Source: Asanoa iriomotensis (lineage in GTDB: Bacteria; Actinomycetota; Actinomycetes; Mycobacteriales; Micromonosporaceae). Taken from it: a stretch of 64,000 nt of DNA. Position 1 is the first letter of the stretch. The number at the start of each line of letters is the position of its first letter. Location: positions 1-64,000 of the forward strand of contig NZ_BONC01000023.1 in NCBI RefSeq assembly GCF_016862515.1, written 5' to 3'. The position numbers and the translations under genes are program-made. The notes beneath the pieces are model-generated. The model worked only from the letters and a program-made list of their open reading frames with translations. It had not been told where the DNA came from and made no database searches. Positions 28,730 through 36,886 of this stretch are shown here, piece after piece.

Positions 28730-29464
28730 GTGCTTGTCGAAGCGACACCCTGGCTGGATGACCCGCTGTTCTGGCCGTTCTTCCTGCACTCGGTTGGTGG
28801 TTCTGAGACCGCAGCAGTTGCCTTCGACGCGGATCCCGCTGATGTCGAACAGTACGCGGCGGACCTCCACCACCCCGACAGCTGGCCCTTCATCGCCGTG
28901 CGACTCAGCCGTGGCCACCGCCTGTACATCCTGTTCCGCAACCACGAAGACGACGCGGGATGGGACTACCTGCTCCGCCCAGCCGGCTCCGATGACGTCA
29001 CCACGTTCGCCGCGCTGGACGGAGGCTTCCAAGGACCAGGCCTCTCATGGCCGGAACTCCTCACGGCAGATGCTCAGCCGGACCCCGCACGGACCCGCTC
29101 GGAACGCCTCCTACTGCTGCTACCCACCCTGGGCGACGCCAGCGTGCCGCACGACGCCGACGAACTGATCGCCTCGGCGTTCACCGCCGTCGGCGGCCTG
29201 CCGCAGCACCGGTACAAGGTTGCCAGCGAACTACTGACCGCGAGCCGCCGTTTCTGGGGCGCTCCCGAATGGATCGAGCACGCAGACCGTCGGGTCTGCC
29301 TCGCCCGCCACAGCCCACGAGGGCCCGAGGCACCCCTGGATCGTCTTGCCCCTGACGGCCGAAGCCCTCAGCCCCGGGAACTGATTCGAGGCCTAGCCGG
29401 GCCCGCGGCTCGGCGGTCGAGTGGTGCTGGAATCATCCACCCTGACGCTGAAGGATCACGATGA
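28730..29464 (+). CDS. Hypothetical protein
   Basis: 244 residues from a GTG at 28730, without a clear ribosome site. The first 190 residues look like a real soluble acidic protein (LDDPLFWPFFLHSVGGSE, YILFRNHEDDAGWDYLL, LLLLLPTLGDASVP); the last 50 are low-complexity and basic. No family recognised. Its place between the two hairpin repeats suggests accessory DNA. Confidence 0.55.
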   Translation: MLVEATPWLDDPLFWPFFLHSVGGSETAAVAFDADPADVEQYAADLHHPDSWPFIAVRLSRGHRLYILFRNHEDDAGWDYLLRPAGSDDVTTFAALDGGFQGPGLSWPELLTADAQPDPARTRSERLLLLLPTLGDASVPHDADELIASAFTAVGGLPQHRYKVASELLTASRRFWGAPEWIEHADRRVCLARHSPRGPEAPLDRLAPDGRSPQPRELIRGLAGPAARRSSGAGIIHPDAEGSR

Positions 29465-29741
29465 CTAGGTCGGGCCAAATCAGAGCGATCGATCTTATTT
29501 GCTGACAGGGCGTTCCGAGCTCGGGTCACCGCGCGGTGGTTCGCCTTGCTCGCGATGTCGGGCGCTACCTGGGTGCACCTCGTGAGCAAGCGCGGGGTGC
29601 GATGGTCGGCTTACCGTCGCGGACCGGGCGGGGACGGCCGGTGCAGCCCGGCGGAAGTCCATGCCGTAAGCCGAAGCGTGGGGGGTTCAACTCGATAACG
29701 GGCAGACGCGCTCTGAGCTGCCGTTGGGTATGGGTTCATAT
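29465..29741. other. Non-coding stretch before the second hairpin repeat
   Basis: No supportable ORF; with the repeat and its flank the gene-free interval runs to 29972. Only the 81-bp repeat at 29742-29822 stands out. Confidence 0.4.
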
Positions 29742-29822
29742 CGAGGGGCGACACGAACCGATACCCAGCCGGGGTATCGGCTGGCAGGCACGATTTTGCT
29801 GCCTGAATGACCGCGCCGTCAA
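29742..29822 (+). repeat. 81-bp dispersed repeat with conserved hairpin, copy 2
   Basis: Same element as 27053-27133. Here the stem is longer (CCGATACCC with GGGTATCGG) around loop AGCCG, and a second short stem GGCAG/CTGCC follows. Located 150 bases upstream of the nuclease gene. Confidence 0.8.
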
Positions 29823-29972
29823 ACGCCGTTGCCACCGGGGTTCGGTATGCAGCTCAGCAACGGGTCAGGTCAGAGTCCGCCGCATACCGGCGAGTCGCGC
29901 GATCCCATCGCAGCCATGGCAAAGCGTACGGCGGAGTGACGTCTGGCGTGGACGGTCCTACAGTGACTCGCC

Positions 29973-30992
29973 ATGGGAAGCGAGACGGTGTTCACTGTCG
30001 ACGGTGTGACCTCAGCCCTGGCCACGTCGGTGACGATGGCCAGCGAAGAGCTCCAGGAACGCAAGCACCTACAGCAGTGGATCATCGATCATCCCGAGGT
30101 TCTCGGCTTGGACATCAAGGTCGTGACCATGGAATACGACAAGTGGGTGACCGCCGGTGGGGCTAAGGCCCTAGATCGTCTAGACGTCCTAGCCGTCGAC
30201 CGCGGCGGCCGCCTGGTCGTGGTCGAGCTGAAAAGGGATCGCGCGGAGGCTGCCGTGACCATGCAGGCCATCAACTATGCAGCGATGGCGAGCCGGTTCA
30301 GCTTGGACAATCTCGCCGATGCCCACGCCGCCTTCCTGGGTTCTGAGATCTCTCGGCAAGAAGCGCTGCAGCAGCTTGTCGATTGGGCGGACACGATTAA
30401 CGACGACACCCTTGCCCCTCCCCGCATCGTCCTGGTTGCCGGCGACTTTGGCCCATCGATCACAAACACCGCACTGTTCCTCCACAGCCAGGGCCTCGAT
30501 ATTCGGTTGATCAAGTACCAGCTGTACCGGCTGGCGTCGGGCCATCTGGTCTGCACCACCTCACAGCTGATCCCGGTCCCTAACGCCGAGGATTACATGG
30601 TCCGCCCACGCTCCAGCGACATCAGCAAGGCCGTCGCCACGGCAGCGCAGACCCGCAAGGAGGAGATCTGCAAACGCCTGGTCGACGCGAACGCCTTCGC
30701 CCTGGGCGCAACGTTGTCCATCGTCGTCCCAGACAAGGTCGGCGAGGACCGCCAGACAGTCAAGGAATGGCTAGCGGAGAAGCCCACTCGATCGGTCGTC
30801 CACTGGACGCAGGACCCGAAGCTGCCGGTGAAATGGGCCGAGGACGGCGAGCCCTATAACTGCACCACGCTGATCCGGAAGATCATCGAGGCAGCTACCG
30901 ACAGCCCTCCCCAGACCTACCCGTGGGGCGTTCGCTGGATCTGCGACTCCACGGGCAAGAGCCTCAACCAGCTAGCCGATGTCTTGCCCTGA
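29973..30992 (+). CDS. PD-(D/E)XK nuclease-like protein (NucS/DUF91-type core)
   Basis: 339 residues. The core reads ERKHLQQWIIDHPEVLG, then RLDVLAVD with Asp71 and VVVELKRD with Glu85 and Lys87, the D...ExK catalytic pattern of restriction-like nucleases and close to that of NucS/DUF91. The C-terminal 180 residues (PRIVLVAGDFGPSITNTALF, then a variable region) are not recognised. All catalytic residues are present, so it could be an active DNA endonuclease. It precedes a beta-helix membrane protein by about 128 bases on the same strand. Defence or repair roles are possible. Confidence 0.8.
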   Translation: MGSETVFTVDGVTSALATSVTMASEELQERKHLQQWIIDHPEVLGLDIKVVTMEYDKWVTAGGAKALDRLDVLAVDRGGRLVVVELKRDRAEAAVTMQAINYAAMASRFSLDNLADAHAAFLGSEISRQEALQQLVDWADTINDDTLAPPRIVLVAGDFGPSITNTALFLHSQGLDIRLIKYQLYRLASGHLVCTTSQLIPVPNAEDYMVRPRSSDISKAVATAAQTRKEEICKRLVDANAFALGATLSIVVPDKVGEDRQTVKEWLAEKPTRSVVHWTQDPKLPVKWAEDGEPYNCTTLIRKIIEAATDSPPQTYPWGVRWICDSTGKSLNQLADVLP

Positions 30993-31120
30993 GCACCATT
31001 ACTGCGCTGGACGGCGACGCTTGGGTGCGCGACCAGCCGGCAGGGCCGGATCACGCCAGAGCTCCGCCACCCAGCCGACAACCTGCGCCACCGCCTGAAC
31101 CCACGGAGGCTGGGATCGTG

Positions 31121-33454
31121 ATGAACCAGGTCGCCCCGGTTACGCAGTTTGACCCGCGACGGGACGCGAAAGAGCAGCTCCTCGAGGCGTCACTCAACCG
31201 CCGAGTCCTCGACTGCCGCTCGGCCGGCCAACGGCATCGACTCGCTGCGGACGACATTCGGAGCGCCTGCCTCCAGGCCGACAACCTTGACCCTTTCGGC
31301 CTGCGAGTAGCCCACGCCAGCATCGACGGGGCACTGGATCTCCGAGGTACTCAGATCAAGGTGGGGCTCTGGTTCACCTCATGCGTCTTCGCCCAGCCCG
31401 TGCGGCTCGACGGAGCCGAGCTGCACGAGTTGGTCATCGCCGACGACCTTGGCGACCGACCCTTCGTCGGATCACCGTACCGATCAGAACTCCCCGGACT
31501 CCTGGCCAACGGCGTGCGCATCCGCCGAGACCTAATCCTGTCCGGCACCGTGATCACCGGCGCGCACCGCACCTCGGCCTCGCTTACCCGCAGCTCCGCG
31601 ATCTGGCTGACCGAAGCTGACATCGGCGGCCGGCTTCTGGCCATCGGTACTACCATCAACGCCACTGGTGACCGGGCGATCCAGGCAGACCGGACCCGAG
31701 TCGGTGGTGACGTCCGGCTCGTCCGAGGTTTCACCGCTACCGGCGAGGTCCGCCTGCTTGCCGTGCAACTCAACGGTTCGCTCGATCTAACGGCCTCTTC
31801 GTTCCTACCCCGAGACGGCCGGGCACTCGACATCGCCGAAGCCAGCATCGGCGGCAGTCTCTTCCTCCTCGACGACCCAGACTTGAACCTCCGGCCACGG
31901 ATCCACGGCCGCCTGGAACTGGGCCGAACCACCATCGGCGGACGCCTGCACATCCGCAACGCGGACCTACGCGCACCAGCTCGCGGCGTCGGCCTGCACG
32001 ACTACAACAACGTGGAGACCTACGGACAGGTCGCCATCCTCGGCCAAGGACTCGCCGTGGCCGGAACCACGAGGATCGAGGGAGACACGATCATCCGCGG
32101 GGCTGTCGCGCTACACGGCGCCGACCTCAAAGGCGGACTGCACGTCGGCCACGCCGAGATATGGAACCCCGGTGACATCGCGCTCGACCTTGCCCAAGCA
32201 ACCATTGGTGCCGGCGTAGCCGCACCTGGACTGTCGCTTCAGGGAACCGCGCAACTCGCCAACGCCACGATCCGCGGACCGCTCAATCTGGACGATGCTG
32301 AGCTGAGCCACCCGTACGACCGTCGCTGCGTCGTCGCCGTCGGTGCACGCATCGACGGCGACGTGACATTACGCCGTGCCAAAGCCAGCACCGGATACCT
32401 CAACCTGCGCGGATCCTCCATCGCAGGGGTCCTCGACGCCCAAGGTGCAATTCTCGACAACCCCGGCGACAAGACCATCAACCTCCATCAAGCCCGCGTA
32501 GCCGGCAGCGTCCGCCTCTGCGCGGGCTTCTCGTCCTCCGGCCTGGTAGTTCTCAACCGCGCCACCATCGACGGGCGCCTGCGCTGCGGCGACGGAACAT
32601 TCGCCTGGTCGCGAACCGCTCCGACGGTTCCCGGCTCAGAACCAAACCCTCGCAACTCTGCCTTCGAAGCGATCTCCGCCGTCGTCAGGGGCGGCATCGA
32701 TCTGCGATGGCGCGTCACCGCCGGCGCCGTCGACTTCACCAACGCGCAAACCAGCTTCCTCGCCGACGACCCAGCCACCGACTGGCCCCCAGAGACATAC
32801 CTCGGCGGCTTCGTGTACGAGAGCTTCGCGCCAACTGATTGGCGCCGCGGCCACGGCGAGTGGGATCCCGACGTCCGAGCCCGATGGCTCGCAACACTCA
32901 CCCCCGACGACCCCCAACCGTGGAAGCAAGTAGCGCGAGTCCTGCGAGCTAACGGCAACCCCAGCGGCGCCGAACGAGTCCTCATAGCGCAACGCCGTCA
33001 CGCACGGCGCCGTCTCGTCGCCAAACACGGCTGGCGGGGACGGACCCTGCTCGACCTACTCGCTGACGCCACCGTCCGATACGGGCACCGGCCACACCGC
33101 GCCATCCTCGCCGTCATCGGCCTCATCGCCGCCGTGGCAATAACCCTCACCCCAGCCACAGCACGAAGCTGGATGGTCACGACCCGCCCCGCCCAAACAG
33201 CAACCATCATCGACGCCAACTACGCCCGGACCGCCGCAGCCCGATCGCCGTGCTCCGCCGCCGGGGCCTGCTTTCAGCCGATCCTCTACGCCATCGACAC
33301 CGTCATACCCATCCTCGACCTCAAACAACGCTCGGCCTGGCAGCCGAGCCGCCACGTCGCGTGGCTCCAACTCGGGCTGGACGCTGCGGCCATTCTCGGC
33401 TGGATCGCCTTCACAGTCTTCGCCCTGTCATTCACACGCCTAGGACGCCAATGA
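31121..33454 (+). CDS. Large beta-helix (pentapeptide/bactofilin-like repeat) membrane protein
   Basis: 777 residues. Residues about 60-560 are repeating short strands of the type GGxLxLxxAxI (IDGALDLRGTQI, IGGRLLAIGTTI, ITGAH..., IRGPLNLDDAEL, IDGDVTLRRAKA), predicting a right-handed beta-helix. A linker with WKQVARVLRANGNPSGAERV resembles a helical repeat. Two C-terminal membrane helices (AILAVIGLIAAVAITLTPA, then AAILGWIAFTVFALSF). GGAGG at 31105 supports the GTG at 31118 or ATG at 31121. The sequence type is often annotated as membrane-associated oxidoreductase in actinomycetes, without catalytic evidence. Its stop overlaps a small ORF (ATGA). Confidence 0.75.
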   Translation: MNQVAPVTQFDPRRDAKEQLLEASLNRRVLDCRSAGQRHRLAADDIRSACLQADNLDPFGLRVAHASIDGALDLRGTQIKVGLWFTSCVFAQPVRLDGAELHELVIADDLGDRPFVGSPYRSELPGLLANGVRIRRDLILSGTVITGAHRTSASLTRSSAIWLTEADIGGRLLAIGTTINATGDRAIQADRTRVGGDVRLVRGFTATGEVRLLAVQLNGSLDLTASSFLPRDGRALDIAEASIGGSLFLLDDPDLNLRPRIHGRLELGRTTIGGRLHIRNADLRAPARGVGLHDYNNVETYGQVAILGQGLAVAGTTRIEGDTIIRGAVALHGADLKGGLHVGHAEIWNPGDIALDLAQATIGAGVAAPGLSLQGTAQLANATIRGPLNLDDAELSHPYDRRCVVAVGARIDGDVTLRRAKASTGYLNLRGSSIAGVLDAQGAILDNPGDKTINLHQARVAGSVRLCAGFSSSGLVVLNRATIDGRLRCGDGTFAWSRTAPTVPGSEPNPRNSAFEAISAVVRGGIDLRWRVTAGAVDFTNAQTSFLADDPATDWPPETYLGGFVYESFAPTDWRRGHGEWDPDVRARWLATLTPDDPQPWKQVARVLRANGNPSGAERVLIAQRRHARRRLVAKHGWRGRTLLDLLADATVRYGHRPHRAILAVIGLIAAVAITLTPATARSWMVTTRPAQTATIIDANYARTAAARSPCSAAGACFQPILYAIDTVIPILDLKQRSAWQPSRHVAWLQLGLDAAAILGWIAFTVFALSFTRLGRQ

Positions 33455-33609
33455 GCATGGCATCCTGCCAGCACGTATGTGGAGCGCCCAACAGTGCCTG
33501 GAGCGAGTTGAAGTATTCGACCACTGAAATGGGTGGAGTCACCTGGAGTGAGATCCGGTTCCTCCTTGGCGCGCCTGAGTTTATCGTTCCGTTCTTTGGT
33601 GCTTCATGA
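33451..33609 (+). CDS. Small overlapping ORF, 52 residues, unknown
   Basis: The ATG overlaps the stop of the beta-helix gene (ATGA at 33451-33454), and its own TGA overlaps the next ATG (ATGA at 33606-33609). The product is mixed, ending EMGGVTWSEIRFLLGAPEF and IVPFFGAS. Its composition is visibly lower in GC than its neighbours. The double overlap suggests translational coupling; no family is recognised and it may be a truncated gene end. Confidence 0.4.
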   Translation: MSMASCQHVCGAPNSAWSELKYSTTEMGGVTWSEIRFLLGAPEFIVPFFGAS

Positions 33610-33881
33610 TGAAGTGGTGTTGTTACATATTCGAAGATCTTGCCACATGTGCTGGCAAGGCTGGTCTGTCCGTGATCGTCGTCGCGCTAGGTGATCAAGA
33701 TTCGTTCATGCTGCAAGCGAGGGCTGTGGACGCGGGTACGCAGATGCCAAATGTGCCTATCAAAATCTACACAATGACGCAGCAGGCGATCTTCCATTGC
33801 CCGGGCTGTGGGGTGCGCCTCGACAAGTACTACAAGAAATCGACAGAACAGCTAAGAAGGGAAGATCTCAACAAGCGTTAA
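33606..33881 (+). CDS. Small zinc-ribbon-like protein
   Basis: 91 residues starting MMKWCCYIFEDLATCAGKAG, with a C-terminal CPGCGVRLDKYY that together with the N-terminal cysteines could bind zinc. The gene is lower in GC than its surroundings, suggesting later acquisition. Either ATG at 33606 or 33609 may be used. Its ATG overlaps the preceding small ORF. Function unknown. Confidence 0.65.
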   Translation: MMKWCCYIFEDLATCAGKAGLSVIVVALGDQDSFMLQARAVDAGTQMPNVPIKIYTMTQQAIFHCPGCGVRLDKYYKKSTEQLRREDLNKR

Positions 33882-34168
33882 CATGGTCGCTCAGGTAGTT
33901 GATGAAAACGACGGCGTCGGCGTTGGTATCCACGCAGGTTTTGGCGATCTCTTCCAGCTTGCCCGAACCGACGAGATAGCGATGAGACAGAGGTGCCGTC
34001 ATCAAATGCACTCCGCCGTCGGAGACGCCTCTCGCGCTGGACATGCCGCTGGACCACGTGTCCGCCTAGTTGCGCGACCCGTTGCTCCAGGGTGTCGAGA
34101 CGAGCCTGATGATCACGTTCTCTGGCCGAGAACAGGCCGACCAGGACGACGTGGCGGATGGCGGTCAC
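33868..34168 (-). pseudogene. HflX-like N-terminal domain relic, frameshifted
   Basis: From 34168 one frame reads RHVVLVGLFSARERDHQARL and TLEQRVAQLGGHVVQRHVQR. Past about 34045 the match continues in another frame: GVSDGGVHLMTAPLSHRYLV, GSGKLEEIAKTCVDTNADAV and VFINYLSDHVN, then stop. This is the order of the HflX N-terminal domain. The GTPase domain is absent, so it is a broken fragment overlapping the end of the zinc-ribbon gene. Confidence 0.6.
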
Positions 34169-34262
34169 CTCGCCAGCTTCGCAGGGCAGCGTCTTGAGCC
34201 GAAACAGGGGATCAAAGGCCTAAACGCCCATGGGTCCGCGGCACGACCGGGACACCACCTGG

Positions 34263-35156
34263 CTAGTTCGCGGTCCGGTGCTGTTCGTCGGTCGCGGTTT
34301 CCGACCGGGGGCTCCAGCTCGCGAGGAAACCGATCGCCTCTGCGGTCGGGCTGGCGGGTTCGTAGGTGTAGGTGATGATGGTGAGCCCGGGATCGCCGGG
34401 CAGGTGGAGCGCTTCGCCGGTGAGCTCGAGCTCACCGGCGACCGGGTGGTGCAGTCTCTTCGTGGCGGTGTGGTGCAGCTTCACGTTGTGGGTGGCCCAC
34501 CACGTGCGAAACTCCTCGCTACGGGTGCTGAGCTCGCCGACCAGGTCGATCAGGCCGCGGTCGTAGGGGTTGCGGCCGGCCTCGGTGCGCAAGGCGGCGA
34601 CGCAGTCGGCGGCGACGGTCTGCCATTCGGCGTAGAAGTCCCGTGAGCGTGGGTCGAGGAAAAGATACCGGGCCAGGTTGACCGCCCGGCCTTCCGGAAA
34701 GGCGCCGGTGAACAGGGCACGGCCCAGCCGGTTGGTGGCCAGGATGTCCATGCGCCCGTTGCGGACGTAAGCGGGGGTGTGGATGGTGTCGAGGATGCGC
34801 CGCACCCCGAGACGCACGCCGGTGCGGTTCGCAGTGTGTCGCGACGCCGCTGCCGGGGCCCGGCCCGCGGCGGTGTTAGCTGTATCGGCCAGGTCGAACA
34901 GGTGCGTGCGCTCGGCCTCGTCGAGTCGCAGCGCCCCCGCGAGGCTTTCCAGTACGGAGTTGGAGACGCCGGTCAGGTTCCCGCGTTCGAGGCGGGTGTA
35001 GTAGTCGGTGCTCATCCCGGCGAGCATCGCGACCTCTTCCCGGCGCAGGCCCTTGACCCGCCGCCTGCCCCCGAAGAGCGGCAATCCGGCCTGCTCAGGG
35101 GTGAGGCGTGCGCGGCGGGTGGTGAGGAAGTCGCGTACCTCGTCCCGGTTGTCCAC
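34263..35156 (-). CDS. XRE-family regulator with MmyB-like ligand domain (copy A)
   Basis: 297 residues from the GTG at 35156 ([20 protein letters not shown]), matching the start of the paralogue at 49222. HTH_31-type XRE domain at about residues 10-75 ([24 protein letters not shown]), followed by the MmyB-like ligand-binding domain ([38 protein letters not shown], and [11 protein letters not shown]). These regulators usually control an adjacent reductase. Divergent from an aldo/keto reductase by 101 bases. Confidence 0.92.
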   Translation of the reverse strand: MDNRDEVRDFLTTRRARLTPEQAGLPLFGGRRRVKGLRREEVAMLAGMSTDYYTRLERGNLTGVSNSVLESLAGALRLDEAERTHLFDLADTANTAAGRAPAAASRHTANRTGVRLGVRRILDTIHTPAYVRNGRMDILATNRLGRALFTGAFPEGRAVNLARYLFLDPRSRDFYAEWQTVAADCVAALRTEAGRNPYDRGLIDLVGELSTRSEEFRTWWATHNVKLHHTATKRLHHPVAGELELTGEALHLPGDPGLTIITYTYEPASPTAEAIGFLASWSPRSETATDEQHRTAN

Positions 35157-35257
35157 GAGATCGACCGTACGGCGCGGACGCCGCCACAGGGAGGGTCTGG
35201 CATTACCGGGGAAGCCCGCCACTGCCTCCGGCACAGAAAGTGGGGTTTCGTGATCCC

Positions 35258-36115
35258 ATGACCTCACCCGACCACTTGATCACGCTTAATAATGGCGTAC
35301 GGATGCCGATCCTCGGATTCGGAGTGTTCCAAGTTCCCGAGGAGCTGACAGAGCAGGTCGTGTCCGACGCCCTCGCCGCCGGCTACCGCTCCGTCGACAC
35401 CGCCGCCAGCTACGGCAACGAGGCGGCGGTCGGGCGAGCGATCGCCGAGAGCGGGATCCCGCGCGGCGAGCTGTTCGTCACGACCAAGATGTGGATCCAG
35501 CACACCGGCGAGGTCACCGCCCGGCGGGAATTCGACAAGTCGCTCGAGCGCCTCGGCCTGGATTACGTCGACCTGTACCTGATCCACCAGCCCCTCGGGG
35601 ACTATTACAGCTCCTGGCACGCGATGGAGAAGCTGCACGGCGAGGGACTGGCCAGGGCGATCGGCGTGTCGAACTTCCATTCCGACCGGCTCGTCGACCT
35701 CATCACGCACAACGAGATCGTCCCTGCGGTCAACCAGATCGAGACGCACCCGTTCTTTCAGCGGCGGGCCGACCAGGACGTCATGCGCGAGCACGGGGTG
35801 CAGATCGAATCGTGGGGCCCGTTCGCCGAAGGGAAGAACGACCTTTTCGACAACCCCACGCTGGCGGCGATCGCCGACGCGCATGGCAGTTCGGTCGCCC
35901 AGGTGGTCCTGCGCTGGCTCATCCAGCGTGGCGTCGTCGTCATTCCGAAGTCCGTCCGCCGTGACCGCATGGCCGAGAACCTCGACGTCTTCGGCTTCAC
36001 CCTCACCGACGACGAGATGACCCGCATCGCCGCCCTGGACACGGGCCGGACCGCATTCTTCGACCATCGCGACCCCGCCATGGTGACCTGGCTCGGCGGC
36101 CGCCGTGTCGACTGA
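35258..36115 (+). CDS. Aldo/keto reductase, diketogulonate-reductase type
   Basis: 285 residues from the ATG at 35258. Catalytic Asp47 and Tyr52 in [11 protein letters not shown], Lys77 in TTKMW, His in LIHQP, NADP-binding [12 protein letters not shown] near the C-terminus; matches AKR5-type 2,5-diketo-D-gluconate reductases. Probable target of the divergent XRE/MmyB regulator. It overlaps the flavodoxin gene by 11 bases. Confidence 0.94.
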   Translation: MTSPDHLITLNNGVRMPILGFGVFQVPEELTEQVVSDALAAGYRSVDTAASYGNEAAVGRAIAESGIPRGELFVTTKMWIQHTGEVTARREFDKSLERLGLDYVDLYLIHQPLGDYYSSWHAMEKLHGEGLARAIGVSNFHSDRLVDLITHNEIVPAVNQIETHPFFQRRADQDVMREHGVQIESWGPFAEGKNDLFDNPTLAAIADAHGSSVAQVVLRWLIQRGVVVIPKSVRRDRMAENLDVFGFTLTDDEMTRIAALDTGRTAFFDHRDPAMVTWLGGRRVD

Positions 36116-36743
36116 CCTGCCGCGCAGGGCGGTGCTCGCCGGTGCCGTGCTGACCGCGTTGAGCGGCTGCCGCTCGTCCCGCCAGCCAGGCAGTGAACCC
36201 GGCCCGGAACGGCGCGGCCCGCGGTCCGTTCTGGTCGCGTACTTCTCACGGGCCGGCGAGAACTACTGGAATGGCGGCCGCCGGCGCTTGACGATCGGCA
36301 ACACGCAGGTCGTCGCCGAGACCATCGGCGAACTGATCGGTACCGACGTGCACCGCATCGACGCCGCTGATCCGTACCCCGACGCCTACGACCCCACGGT
36401 CGAGCGAAACGTGCGGGAACAGCGAGACGACGCCAAGCCGGCGATCGCGAACCTGCTGGCCTCCATAGACCGCTACGACACCGTGCTGTTGGGCAGCCCG
36501 ATCTGGAACGTCCGCGCGCCAATGATCATGTCGACGTTCACCGAAGGCCTCGACTTCACCGGCAAAATCGTGCACCCGTTCACCACGTACGCGATGAGCG
36601 GCCTCGGCACGACCGAACGCGACTACGCCGCGACATGCCCGGGCGCTACCCTCGGCGAAGGCCTGGCTGTCCGCGGCGAGGAGGCTACCGCCGCTGGCCC
36701 TGCCGCCGAGGCGTGGCTGCGCCGCATCGGCCTCAAACCCTAA
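36105..36743 (+). CDS. Exported or lipid-anchored flavodoxin
   Basis: 212 residues. The N-terminus [18 protein letters not shown] combines a twin-arginine-like pair with a lipobox, so the protein is probably lipid-anchored outside the membrane. Flavodoxin core: [14 protein letters not shown] (phosphate loop), [15 protein letters not shown], and [17 protein letters not shown] start at 36105 within the aldo/keto reductase gene, so the two are one operon. Exported flavodoxins of this type accompany AKRs in many actinomycetes. Confidence 0.88.
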   Translation: MSTDLPRRAVLAGAVLTALSGCRSSRQPGSEPGPERRGPRSVLVAYFSRAGENYWNGGRRRLTIGNTQVVAETIGELIGTDVHRIDAADPYPDAYDPTVERNVREQRDDAKPAIANLLASIDRYDTVLLGSPIWNVRAPMIMSTFTEGLDFTGKIVHPFTTYAMSGLGTTERDYAATCPGATLGEGLAVRGEEATAAGPAAEAWLRRIGLKP

Positions 36744-36815
36744 GCAGAACAGAGATCGCCAAGCGGCCGGACTTGGTCGTACGGCAGTCGAGCCGCTGCG
36801 CTGACTAGCAGCCGG

Positions 36816-36865
36816 GGCGGTTGCCGGCGAGATCCCGTCCATCAGCGACCTCACCGGCAACCGCC
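36816..36865. terminator. Bidirectional terminator-like hairpin
   Basis: 12-bp perfect arms at 36816-36827 and 36854-36865 around a 26-base loop, in the 143-base gap between the convergent flavodoxin and rhamnosidase genes. Confidence 0.5.
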
Positions 36866-36886
36866 GGTCTGTTACGTCACCGGCAC

